From: Mactromeris polynyma | Lineage: Eukaryota; Mollusca; Bivalvia; Venerida; Mactridae | NCBI GenBank assembly: GCA_032209605.1 | Contig: JASFXZ010000001.1 | Location: 31,438,619-31,502,618 of the forward strand | DNA length: 64,000 nucleotides | Direction: 5' to 3' | Part shown: piece after piece, positions 48,701 to 57,200 of the stretch | Layout: every line of letters begins with the position of its first letter | Position numbering within the stretch: the first letter of the stretch is position 1 | The notes under the pieces: generated by a model | The model's input: the letters and a program-made list of their open reading frames with translations, nothing else | The model's database searches: none | What the model was told of the DNA's origin: nothing | Position numbers and translations under genes: made by a program

Positions 48701-51394
48701 GTTTCTATTATTTGACCTAGTGGTCTAGTTTTCCCACATAATGATTGGACACAAAAATGTGGCTTCTAGACTGTTCACAAGATGTTTCTATTATTTGACC
48801 TAGTGGTCTAGTTTTCTCACATAATGATTGAACACAAAAATGTGGCTTCTAGACTGTTCACAAGATGTTTCTATTATTTGACCTAGTGGTCTAGTTTTCC
48901 CACATAATGATTGGACACAAAAATGTGGCTTCTAGACTGTTCACAAGATGTTTCTATTATTTGACCTAGTGGTCTAGTTTTCTCACATAATGATTGGACA
49001 CAAAAATGTGGCTTCTAGACTGTTCACAAGATGTTTCTATTATTTGACCTAGTGGTCTAGTTTTCCCCACCAAGTGACCCAGATTCCAACATGACATTCA
49101 GTCCACCAAAACAAACATTCTGAACAAGTTTCATGAAGATAGGATACACAATGTGGCCTCTGTCGTGTTCACAAGGTAATTGTTGACAGACGACAGACGG
49201 AAAATTGTTGGATCATAATAGCTCATCTTTGATCACTTCGTGAAAAGAGTTGGTTGGTTTTTTGTTATAGTGTCAATAATCACGCAAATCATAGTATATC
49301 GATCAAGAGTCAAAGATGCAGCATAAAGTGGGGCAAAGCGCCCATATTAAACAATATTTACGATACAATAATAACCATGAGTTCGATAAAGACATAACTG
49401 GCTATGCGTGCAAGTTTGCACGAGACCTATACATTTATTACACGAATGGCAAAACTCGAGTATCCAAGGTGTACGAAGCAATACTAAAATATTAATTAAT
49501 CAGCGTTTACACAAAATAGTGTAAAATGACTAAAATGAGAATTTAAAACTTATCTTTGAAGATACATGTTTAAATTTTTCGCGGTATTCACATCTGTGTA
49601 AGATGTTACAAAAAGAATATTGCGCGGCAAGGTAACTATAACGATGTAAGATTTTTTACGCGTAGGCCTTTTACCTCGTATGGGCATTTTGCCCCACCTT
49701 ACTCTACGTCTAGGCAATAGCTTAGTGGTTATGCCGTCTTTCAATTGATCGATTTGTCTAGATTCTTTGCCGAATTGTGAAACACGAATCATTCAAACCG
49801 TGATTTTACCCAATATCTAATAACTGACAATACCGTTGTAAAGTACATTAATATTTTCTAAAACATGTTTTCATTGGCTGACCAAATCACAATTGACATA
49901 CAGGAGATTGTCACGAGTTACCTTCCCTTATATACACCGTAAAACCTCACTTAAAGACCACCTGAACATTAAGACCACACATTTTAAGTTCCGCTATTTA
50001 TTTAACCTCAATATTAAGTCCACCTCAATATTAAGACCAGTTTTCAATTCTTATTGAGGTTTCACAGTATATGATTAGTTATACAGGTTGTTGATCGCCT
50101 CGGGGTATATGAATCGCAGACAGGTTATATTCCCCCATATACCCAGTTAACAACCAGTATAACAAATTTATAAAACTGCAAATCCATGTTTTTATAAGAA
50201 ATTAGTTAAACAAGCAATGTTTCAATGCCTAGCTCTATATCTAATAATTACATCTGAGTAGTTTTGCTGTTTTTGGTTCATAAACTTGGTTATAGTCTTT
50301 AAGATATGTATAATATCAGTAATTAAAATGTATTCCATTTAAAATATATTGGGAATTACTTGCTGTAGATTAAATTTCTTTTATTTCACTCGCACATGCG
50401 TATTTGCAGTATTATAAATATGCAAATTCAGTAAAACCTCACTTAAAGGCCACCTCAATAATAAGACCACCTCATAAATTAAGAACACAATTTTCAAGTC
50501 CATTTTTTTGGGCATTTTATTCAACCTCAATATTCAAACCACCTCAATATTCAGACCAGTTTCAATGGTCCTAAGGATGGTCTTATTATTGAGGTTTTAC
50601 TGTACTATAGAAAGGGGCAAAACTCCTGTGAGTATTATATATTATTAACAATGTGTACCTGCCTGAATTTGAAAGTAAAAAACAAGAAAATGAAAAATAT
50701 TAATATTTCAACATTATTTGTGATATTTTTCTTAATTTCAGATTTGCCTAAAATGCGTCGGAATCGTTATGGTAAGTAGGCTATTGTCTCTTTGTAATAA
50801 AGAATGAATCAATGAACTGATGAAATTTCAATGTTTTATACATCCTTTAAATATTGTTCATTATACTTAAAAGTGGCTGCATGAAATAGCGATTAATTAA
50901 CTTAAATAATCAGTTTCATTAAAATCCTGAAGTTAAATAAAAGCCTTTTTCTGATTTTAAAAACCACAGTTACATTGAACATGAGAATTCAAAAAGCAGA
51001 GCCACTTTGAAGACACATGATTGGTCAAGAAATCAATACAGTAAAACCTCACTTAAAGACCAACTCAATATTAAGACCACCTCAAAATTAAAAAATAAAT
51101 TAAGTCCAATTTCACTATTTTGCTCTTTATTAAACCTCAATATTAAGATAACCTCAATAATAAGACCAGTTTTCAAGGGTCCCAAAGGTGGTCGCATTAT
51201 TGAGGTTTTACAGTATTGCTTATTATAGCTAATTTAACTGACCAAAAATGACATAATACCATATATCCTAGTTACACAATGTAATACATTTACATGTTAC
51301 CATTGTTTCAGTATGGGACACCCAAGAAAGAAAGCCAGAAGAATTTTCGAACTTCACAAATTATAAACCATCCTGGGCAATGGTGCATCAATAA
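36735..51394 (+). CDS. same gene, predicted long form with second Cys module (565 aa)
   Basis: Exon 40388-41465 ends in phase 2. It can splice to 45667 (short form) or to 48031, since both acceptors need the same two bases. The long form continues 48031-48260, 50742-50771, 51312-51394, with all phases agreeing and TAA at 51392. It adds CRFCCRKLYIPGSEFCNRGC (residues 463-482), a C-x2-C-x11-C-x3-C module like the one at residues 8-26, followed by two RQLSWKS/RQRLPWKS-type repeats. Alternatively, 48018 is the acceptor and these exons form a separate downstream gene whose first exon I could not find. A tandem, exon-level duplication of the Cys module is likely in either case. Confidence 0.5.
37108..37263. 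mobile_element. CAGTAAAACCTC-family element (intron 1)
   Basis: Left end CAGTAAAACCCCAATAATAC, right end GGTGAGGTTTTACTG, TA on both sides. Confidence 0.75.
37350..37462 (+). CDS. cysteine-motif gene, exon 2
   Basis: Acceptor TTGTTTCAG, donor GTAAGC. Codes the first Cys module and the basic stretch, ending RKLAFKR in phase 0. Confidence 0.8.
37588..37910. mobile_element. hAT-like element with internal minisatellite, 8-bp target duplication
   Basis: Inverted ends ACGGTGGCATAGAGGTGACA and its exact complement, flanked by AGTATGTT at 37580-37587 and 37911-37918. The inside is a tandem array of about 20-bp units (CTCGTTCCCACGACTAACTA) alternating with a CGACATACTAT variant, giving a 40-bp higher-order period. 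An 8-bp duplication fits hAT. It lies in intron 2 of the cysteine-motif gene. Confidence 0.8.
38085..38178 (+). CDS. cysteine-motif gene, exon 3
   Basis: Acceptor ATTTTGCAG, donor GTGAGG. Codes PVYSSGPRDEKEYVSPRSNR and ends FLE plus one base. Confidence 0.75.
38270..38471. mobile_element. foldback MITE, CACAGGAGATTGTCACGAG ends
   Basis: Left end CACAGGAGATTGTCACGAGT plus TCTTTCCCTTTA, complemented at the right (TAAAGGGAAAGAACTC...CTCCTGTG). Partial copies of the same family are at 19997-20060 and 49902-49930, and a compact palindromic copy is at 47340-47436. It lies in intron 3. Confidence 0.75.
38984..39140. mobile_element. CAGTAAAACCTC-family element (intron 3)
   Basis: Left end CAGTAAAATCTCAGTTTAAG, right end TTAGGTTTTACTG. 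Confidence 0.7.
39238..39294 (+). CDS. cysteine-motif gene, exon 4
   Basis: Acceptor TTGTTCTCAG, donor GTAAGT. Codes DVITAIENDKPSPERDKHR. Confidence 0.75.
40134..40204. repeat. 12-bp tandem repeat
   Basis: Six units of ACTTTCGATGAA with one variant (ACTTTCGATGAC), in the intron before the large exon. The minus-strand frame it opens (repeated SFIE) is an artefact of the period. Confidence 0.9.
40388..41465 (+). CDS. cysteine-motif gene, exon 5 (large disordered exon)
   Basis: 1078 bp, acceptor TTCGCAG, donor GTAAAT. Starts NGDTSSISIDN and ends DLDLSFPD. Highly charged and low in hydrophobic residues, open throughout, with a G+C content above that of the flanking introns. This is the longest non-repeat open frame in the window. 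Confidence 0.85.
41600..41726. mobile_element. CAGTAAAACCTC-family element, right half
   Basis: Has the family's middle (TTTTTATTCAACCTCAATAT, TTTTCAAGGGTCCCAA) and right end TTTTTACTG followed by TA; the left end is degraded. Confidence 0.6.
42235..42312. repeat. small foldback, partner at 27.0 kb
   Basis: TATCGAGGGTTCA at the left faces TGAACCCTCGATA at the right, with CCTAATTCCTA facing TAGGAGTTAG closer in. Confidence 0.6.
43061..43465. repeat. three tandem copies of a ~135-bp unit containing a half-MITE
   Basis: Units begin near 43061, 43198 and 43332 and share CTGAAAACAGTATGTATCG, then ATATCATAAACACTAATATA and CAGTAAAATATCACTTAAAG. Each unit holds the left half of a CAGTAAAACCTC-family element, so the duplication came after the insertion. 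The long minus frame over it is produced by the repeat. Confidence 0.85.
43687..43923. mobile_element. MITE carrying TGACGTCA, copy 2
   Basis: Same family as 27829-28066, in the other orientation. It contains TGACGTCA at 43723, 43751 and 43880. Right end AAATCCCATAGCAGCACTC. Confidence 0.75.
44354..44596 (-). CDS. possible 80-aa single-pass membrane protein, antisense in an intron
   Basis: An 80-codon frame starting at ATG 44596 with A at -3. Residues 16-35 (VKVILLIVIVAMVIDAFRFI) are strongly hydrophobic and are followed by a very basic stretch (KKNIRRNIRNIRRMVDKR), giving a positive-inside single-pass topology. The C terminus is mixed and charged. The VIDAFRFIQK part recalls the membrane segment of BAP29/BAP31-type proteins, but only over about 15 residues and by eye. 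It lies on the opposite strand inside the 41466-45666 intron. It may be an intronless small gene, an exon of an unseen gene, or chance. Confidence 0.3.
   Translation of the reverse strand: MTLNDLFYFVIAPVQVKVILLIVIVAMVIDAFRFIQKKNIRRNIRNIRRMVDKRIGYSRKYDHMELLSIEEVKLRTQLDF
45242..45411. mobile_element. CAGTAAAACCTC-family element
   Basis: Left end CAGTAAAACTTCCCCACCTC, right end GATATTTTACTG followed by TA. Confidence 0.7.
45449..45637. mobile_element. TA-flanked element, CAGTCAAACCTTTGTTAAAG variant
   Basis: Ends CAGTCAAACCTTTGTTAAAG and ACAGACAGGTTTGACTG, TA on both sides. Internal AAAGACCACC repeats. It is a distinct subfamily of the TA group and stops 29 bp before the short-form last exon, so it overlaps the likely branch-point region. 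Confidence 0.8.
45667..45781 (+). CDS. cysteine-motif gene, exon 6 of short form
   Basis: Acceptor TTATATTTTCAG. Codes TADLTVDKDGLNSSMNKITK and a Ser/Thr/Arg-rich end ISRQF, then TAG. Confidence 0.7.
45938..45943 (+). terminator. poly(A) signal for the short form
   Basis: AATAAA 157 bp after the TAG at 45781, the first one downstream. Confidence 0.55.
45957..46033. repeat. short TA-type foldback
   Basis: CAGTAGACATTTTATTAAGAG faces CTTAATAAAATGG and a CTCTTATTT block. It is a compact inverted repeat right after the poly(A) signal. Confidence 0.5.
46824..47295 (+). repeat. uninterrupted copy of the 20.2 kb repeat (empty site)
   Basis: Matches 20160-20474 joined directly to 21192-21392, for example CCTAGAAAATAGCCATATTT, TTGGTACTGTCAAATTGTAC and CTTTCTCTCCTTTCCAAAA. 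The junction reads CCCCATAAAAGTAAG, without the 717-bp insertion. Confidence 0.8.
47340..47436. repeat. compact palindromic copy of the CACAGGAGATT family
   Basis: GTCACGAGTTATTTCCC with a TTTCATCTAGA block faces TCTAGATGGAAATTAATGG and GAAAGAACTCGTGTGAC. Arms about 34 bp, loop about 23. Confidence 0.7.
48031..48260 (+). CDS. cysteine-motif gene, long-form exon with second Cys module
   Basis: Acceptor CTCCACTACAG (or CATTCTAG at 48017), donor GTAAAC. Codes ARESDDEVGYCRFCC and onwards to PWKSDNT. Confidence 0.65.
48345..49245. repeat. dispersed repeat with eight internal 83-bp tandem units
   Basis: The flanks (GGACCAAGATGGCCCTATAC at the left, AGTTTCATGAAGATAGGATA and AATAGCTCATCTTTGATCAC at the right) look like an abundant dispersed repeat of marine invertebrates. 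Between them, eight units of about 83 bp run from 48405 to 49069 (GATTGGACACAAAAATGTGG...CTAGTTTTC). The unit ends alternate between TTCCCAC and TTCTCAC, which implies expansion as 166-bp pairs. Confidence 0.85.
49937..50067. mobile_element. CAGTAAAACCTC-family element, internally deleted
   Basis: Left end CCGTAAAACCTCACTTAAAG, right end TTGAGGTTTCACAG followed by TA. Confidence 0.7.
50429..50602. mobile_element. CAGTAAAACCTC-family element
   Basis: Near-consensus copy: left CAGTAAAACCTCACTTAAAG, right TTGAGGTTTTACTG and TA. Ends 139 bp before the 30-bp exon. Confidence 0.8.
50742..50771 (+). CDS. cysteine-motif gene, long-form 30-bp exon
   Basis: Acceptor TTAATTTCAG, donor GTAAGT; codes DLPKMRRNRY. 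A micro-exon supported by splice sites and phase only. Confidence 0.5.
51039..51213. mobile_element. CAGTAAAACCTC-family element
   Basis: Left CAGTAAAACCTCACTTAAAG, right TTGAGGTTTTACAG and TA. Ends 98 bp before the long-form last exon. Confidence 0.8.
51312..51394 (+). CDS. cysteine-motif gene, long-form last exon
   Basis: Acceptor CATTGTTTCAG; codes VWDTQERKPEEFSNFTNYKP then SWAMVHQ and TAA. Confidence 0.55.
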
Positions 51395-51398
51395 TAAA
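51393..51398 (+). terminator. AATAAA overlapping the long-form stop
   Basis: The TAA stop at 51392 overlaps an AATAAA. This is too close for a normal 3' UTR signal, so another downstream signal in the following AT-rich repeat is probably used. Confidence 0.3.
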
Positions 51399-51413
51399 TA
51401 GAATGCTCCCACA

Positions 51414-51700
51414 TTTACAATATTTACCTCCCTTGTTCTGAACAGTCGGCCATATTGATAGGCAAATTTCCTAGTTTATAGGGAATATAATGTAAAAGAT
51501 GATAAAATAATCAGATAAAATAAATAACTTATTCATTATGCTCATGTGGGCAGTTGGCTCAGAAAGTTGAAGAAAACGTAGTTGTCACATGCAAATTCTC
51601 TTGGTATGTACTCATCACATATTTGGGAATTACTCCTATAAGTGCTCATCAGTTTTGCCTATCAAAATGGCTGATGGTTCAGAACGAGGGAAAGGGGGGG
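51414..51700. mobile_element. MITE with (CTA)CAATATTTACCTCCC ends, copy 1
   Basis: Left arm TTTACCTCCCTTGTTCTGAA with GATAGGCAAA; right arm TTTGCCTATCAAAATGGCTG with TTCAGAACGAGGGAAAGG. The arms pair over about 40 bp. It starts 20 bp after the long-form stop and ends in a G run. Confidence 0.75.
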
Positions 51701-51803
51701 GGGTGCAAGATGAGTGTTTTCCAGCACCGCAGTAAAAGAAGGGAAATACCGGTCTGGTATGCAAGAAAAGTTCACACTACAGTAGTGATGGATACGGTGG
51801 TTA

Positions 51804-52000
51804 GAGGTTGTTGCTCGAGAGAGGACCGCTCTGGAGAGGTTGTTGACCAAGAGGGGGGCACTCTGGTGAGGTTGTTGCTCAAGAGTTGGACACTCTGGTG
51901 AGGTTGTTGCTCAAGAGTTGGACACACTGGGGAGGTTGTTGCTCAAGAGTTGGACCCTCTGGAAATGTTGTTGCTCAAGAGAGGGTCACTCTGGAGAGGT
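51804..52000. repeat. 32-bp tandem repeat, about six units
   Basis: Units such as GAGGTTGTTGCTCAAGAGTT plus GGACACTCTGGT, with several substitutions between units. The plus-strand frame over it is an artefact. Confidence 0.85.
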
Positions 52001-52306
52001 TGCAATGTAGTGTATCTGCATACAAATAGTAGATGAACTTATTTGGCTTTCATCCCTAGTTGTCTAACACGTCAGCATTTGATGATTTGTGTGAACCAAT
52101 GTATTTACATATTTTTTTCTAGCATTTGTATTACAATAAAATATGTTGTTCTAGAAGTAACTTATTTGAGATGTTAAGGTCACATTTAACTTGCTTTCTA
52201 TATGACAAGTTTTAGTTAGCAGTAAACTAAATGGTCAATAAATTTTGCATACATGTACAACCTCTTGGTTGATCGATATTGAATATGGTTCTGTAAAAAA
52301 TACCCT

Positions 52307-52550
52307 GGGCCCGTATTCACCAACATTCCTAAGCCTTAAATTGAGACTTGGACTTTAAAATGTTCTTTTTGGTCCCAGGTGGCTAGTACAGTATATATTT
52401 CAGTAAGACCTGGCTAAAGTATAAAGTGGGTGATAACAATTATTCAGAAAAAAGTTCGCAGTTTCATTTAGATTTAATGAAAACGAAAGAATGGTAAATT
52501 AAAAGTCTAAGTGTGAGTTTCAGTCTTAAAAGGTTAGTGAATACGGGCCC
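52307..52550. repeat. MITE with GGGCCCGTATTCAC ends
   Basis: GGGCCCGTATTCACCAACAT at the left, TTAGTGAATACGGGCCC at the right, with CTTAAA/TCTTAAAAG blocks further in. A widespread type of animal MITE. Confidence 0.75.
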
Positions 52551-52636
52551 TGGTGTATTCACAGGAAGTTAATGTGATGTAGATGGTAGAAATTTGAATT
52601 CACAGTGAATTTAAATACAATACATATTTCTCACAT

Positions 52637-52908
52637 CTACAATATTTACCTCCCTTGTTCTGAATTGTCGGCAAATTTCCTAATATAATGTAAACGATGA
52701 TAAACTAATTTGATATATAAAAACAACTTATTCATTATGCTCATGTGGGCATTTGGCTCAGTAAGTTGAAGAAAAAGTGGTTGTCACATGAAAATTTGTT
52801 TGGTATTTTCTCATTTTTTACACATTTGGGAATTACTCCTAAAAGGGCTTATCAGTTTTGCCTAACAAAATGGCCGACAGTAAAGAACAAGGAAGGTAAG
52901 TATTGTAG
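52637..52908. mobile_element. MITE with CTACAATATTTACCTCCC ends, copy 2
   Basis: CTACAATATTTACCTCCCTT at the left and AAGGAAGGTAAGTATTGTAG at the right. The inside matches 51414-51700 along its length (for example TTCATTATGCTCATGTGGGC). Confidence 0.8.
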
Positions 52909-53692
52909 TTGTGGGAACTATGTATTGAACGCAATCATAGATTTAAGAAATAACAATGAGACGTACATATAGACATGATACCCATTTAATATACAAATGT
53001 AATAGTTTATATGAAATCAAATAATATCATCAATTCTTCGATATCATTCAAGATAAAGTTAAGCACAATTTTTACATATGTAATAGTACAATAGTAGTCA
53101 AAAGACCTAAACCTCCATTTTGTACTTTGAAAATCTGCACTACATTATGACAAAGTGCTGTGAAACTACATGTATGACTGTGATGTTTCATCGACATTTT
53201 TTGATACTTCAAAGATAATTGACTAACATCTAAACAAGATCAGCATAATTATTTTTAACCATTATTTTAAAACATCTTCCATGCAAAAAACCTGACTGTT
53301 CAATGTTGAACTAATTTATTGTTCGTTCTTTGTTTACATGGGCACAAAATATTCAGTTTGTTTACATCTGAAATTGTGTGTTTAGGCTTTACACACCAGT
53401 AACCCTTCCTAGTCTATATGGTCCATAGAAAAACAGCCATGATCTTTATTCATGTCATCTTATTTGTTAGCAACTGTTGATGAACCTGACATAGCCAAAA
53501 TATTCCATCCATTGGTATTTCTTTCATGAACACGGTATTTTAAATATGTTAATTATCCATTTCAATGCTCATGTTCGTTCAACTTTGACATCAAAAATAC
53601 ATGTTTATTCTCCTTAATTCATTTGAATTATAAATACTGTAACTTACTGAAATCACAATCAAAAGATGAATCCAGTAACTTGATATTAACTA

Positions 53693-53858
53693 CAGTCCGA
53701 CCTCATTCATCAGTTTCAAAATTTCATGTCGTATGATACACAATTTTGAATAGCTCATTCCAATTCGACGTGCCTAAGAAGACACATCGGGACCTGATAT
53801 TTATTTGGATGATACCAAGTATTCGCTAAAAAGTTGTCGAATAAACGAGGTCCGACTG
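53693..53858. mobile_element. TA-flanked MITE, CAGTCCGACCTC ends, copy 1
   Basis: Left CAGTCCGACCTCATTCATC, right CGAATAAACGAGGTCCGACTG, TA on both sides. Copy 2 is at 56177-56354; shared centre GATGATACCAAGTATT. Confidence 0.8.
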
Positions 53859-53899
53859 TATGTGAAACAACATTGGCTGGTTAGCACTTTTAATTGATA

Positions 53900-54074
53900 C
53901 AGTAAAACCTCACGTAATGACCACCTCAATAATAAGACCACCTCGAAATTAAGTACACGATTTTCAAGTCCATTTTCACTGTTTTGCTCTTTATTTAACC
54001 TCAATATTAAGACTGCCTCAATAATAAGACCAGTTTTCAGAGTCCCAAGGGTGGTCTTATTATCAAGGTTTTAT
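53900..54074. mobile_element. CAGTAAAACCTC-family element
   Basis: Left CAGTAAAACCTCACGTAATG, right TCAAGGTTTTATTATA (last bases diverged). It lies just beyond the POLD3 poly(A) signal. Confidence 0.7.
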
Positions 54075-54096
54075 TATATATTAAATTACAACAATG

Positions 54097-54102
54097 TTTA
54101 TT
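54097..54102 (-). terminator. poly(A) signal of POLD3
   Basis: TTTATT on the plus strand, AATAAA on the gene strand, 67 bp after the stop codon. Confidence 0.6.
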
Positions 54103-54168
54103 GTTCTTGCATTCAACAGTAATCCATCATATCAAGACTGCTACGACTTGGCTGCTACGACTCTGTAA

Positions 54169-54264
54169 TCAGTTCTTCTTCGTGAAGAATGACATCATAC
54201 TGGTCTGTTTACCTCCACCCTGTCCCTTCTTACCTGGCGATGTCTTCTTAGGCGACTTTCTTCC
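54169..54264 (-). CDS. POLD3: POLD3 last exon with PIP box
   Basis: Codes GRKSPKKTSPGKKGQGGG, then KQTSMMSFFTKKN and TGA. QxxMxxFF at the extreme C terminus is the PCNA-binding motif. Confidence 0.93.
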   Translation of the reverse strand, partial: GRKSPKKTSPGKKGQGGGKQTSMMSFFTKKN

Positions 54265-57200
54265 CTATAAATATTACAACAAGAGATGTTTGTAAAACAT
54301 TATGCCCCCCTGTGACCTTGACCTTTGACACTAAATTCAATAGGGTTCCTCTGCTACCCGAGATGAATGCGTGGACAAATCTTGAGGATTAAAGGTCAAG
54401 GTGTTCTCGAGTTATTGATCGGAAACGAAAAAGGTTACGGACCGACGGATGTACATATCGACCGACATGTGCAAAGCAATATGCCCTCTCTTCTTCGAAG
54501 GGGGCATAATAAACAATCAGTGCAGGGCTCTAGAAATCCACTAGCCCGACGTCCCAGACAAGTCTCAATAACAGTTGAATTGGACTTAGTCCGGGACAAG
54601 TCTATTACCTAACTAACTTTTCAAATAAAACAGTCATTTCGAAAACATGCAAAGCCAGATAGTAGATGATGTATCACTTCACATGTTTTATTGAAGTAAA
54701 CATGATAAAAACATAACTAAACAACTTGTTTCTTTATAAAATATTAGAAGTCTAACAGAAATATGACTCACTCACTGTTTTCAAACATGCAAGTTATCAA
54801 AAAATATACCAAAACATATTTAAATACCACACAGCGGTTACTTCCCTTAGGACGCTCAATAAAAATGTAAACATCATGGCCTTATCGAAAATAATTAGGG
54901 ATGTCAACGGTTAACCGTTCGATCGTCCGGTTATCGGTTACGAAAATTGGTAACCGAGTTGTCGAAAAGGCAAAATATGTTGGTCATATACTTTCAATGT
55001 TTTATCCGATAATCCGTCGCAGCTGTGCACCCCCTTTGGCGGCCAGCCAAAATGTACGTCCGATAATTGGTTAACCGGTCGGAAGATTGAGCGGTTAACT
55101 GGTTAGTTAAATGAGCGGTTATTGACATCCCTAAAAATAATACTAGGATGTAATTACCCTTCTGTGACGTTATTGACGATATAAAAGTGATAAATATTTC
55201 AAGCAAATAAAATAGAGTTATTCTCATATTTTGTAATTACAGTTATTTTCATGTTCAGTTATCACAGACTTATGAAAGACATAACATGGCTATTGTTAAA
55301 ATACACATTTTAAAGCTATCATTACCATAAAACTGACTAGAATTGCAAACTATACAATTATCTGTAATCAACACAAAGTTCACAACAACCTCAAACCTGA
55401 CCAGACATTTTATACCAGAGGTGAAGTATATCACAACAAACAAATAATGAAGTAACCATATTTGACAAAAACACTGCTAACTATGTACCTTAGTGGGTGA
55501 CTTTGACGCAAACTGTTTTTTCGTTTCTTTCTTCGCTGGCTCGTCGCACTCTGAGGCGTCGGTGGATACCTCCTCATATACTTTTTCTGTAACTGTTCAA
55601 TAATATAATAAATAAAATCAGACAGTTGTCCCAATGTTTATGCGATTCCAAGGCAAATGGTAGAAAGTTTCCATCCACGTTGGGTAAACTGATATAGCAT
55701 AACCTTACATGTCTCCTGTTGCCAAGTGGTTAAGGCATCTGCCTTGGGAGGTCGAAGGTTCGAATCCCTGCAGGGGTCCGTTCTGATATGGCCAGTTTGT
55801 GAGCCCCAGCTAGTTAAATGATGGTTACCGTGCGACTACCTGCCTGGTGCCTGGCATTAAAGGATGGGAATCGAGAAGTAAATGTGCTCAGAAAGTAGGT
55901 GTCAGAAATGGCTGGCCCGTTAAATTAGGGGTGACACTATATTAAATAAACACTATTCAATTTTGTTTCGTTTGATCAGTAAACATGTTGCAAAAGGTAC
56001 AAACATCATTGCATACCAATGCACTGTGCATTTCTTACTGATGAACAATAAATCTTTGACTTATATTAATACAGCATAATCTGAGAAAACCGGATTCTTC
56101 ATATACCACAAATCTATGTAAACCGAACAAAACATTTGGGTCCCACAAAATATCATACTGAATTTCTATGTTACCACAGTCGGACCTTGTTCATTCGAAT
56201 TCAAAGGGTCCAAAATTTTATTTCGAATAATACATGGTTTCGAATAGCCCATTTCAATTAGACGTGCGTAAGCAGATACATCGGGACCTGCTATTTATAT
56301 CGGATGATACCAAGTATTTGGATAAAAGGTTGTCGAATAAACAAGGTCCGACTGTAATTACGACCAACACCTGAAGCTGAGAACTCTGAATAATGCATGG
56401 TTAACTTGGCTCAGAATGCATTAGTGGACACTAATTAAACTTTACATTTCGAACGGTCAAAGAGTAGATATGCAATGACTGTGACCAGTGAAAAATTGCC
56501 AATTGGTCGTAATAGGAAAAAATATTGTTGTGTTTTGGATAGATACAAGTATAGTCGATAGCCGTTTATTTGGTTTAAAAATGTTGATTTGATTGGAAAT
56601 TACAGCAGGTTATGTTGAGTCTGTATAGAAAAACGACATTTTGGGAGTTGCACCCCTTGTCTATTTAGTATATGATGGTAGTGGATCTTTTACTATGCCG
56701 ACCCCCTTTGACCTTGACCTTAAAAAGCTTAGGACACTGGTCTTGCACATGACACATCCTCATCCTATGGTGATCATTTATGCCAAATTATTTTGAAATT
56801 CCACCGTAAATGACAAAGAAATGGACCAGACATGAAATCGAGACAGACAGACAGACGTGATGACATGCATGATTCCTATATAACCCTAACTTCACTTTGT
56901 GAAGCGGGGGTATAATAGGTAAGTTTTCAGTATCAACCCCACATTAATCATAATGCTATAAAGTAACGAGGCATCGTCATGGAGACAAGTTACTGACATC
57001 ATACCTTATTGTAATGAACTCTAATGACAGCTAAATAACTTATCAAATTACGAATGACTTAAGCAGAAAGCAAGAGTTGTTATGTCTGTTTAACAGTAGT
57101 CTAATCGCCTATCAATCATTCATATTACAAAAACAGACATTGAAATTCCAACAATTCAAATTTTCTTACCCATAAATCCATCATTGTCCATATAAGTTTT

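Noticed and set aside
55711..55785. tRNA-Ser/Leu gene
   Set aside because: Promoter boxes are present but there is no cloverleaf; it is the head of SINE family B.
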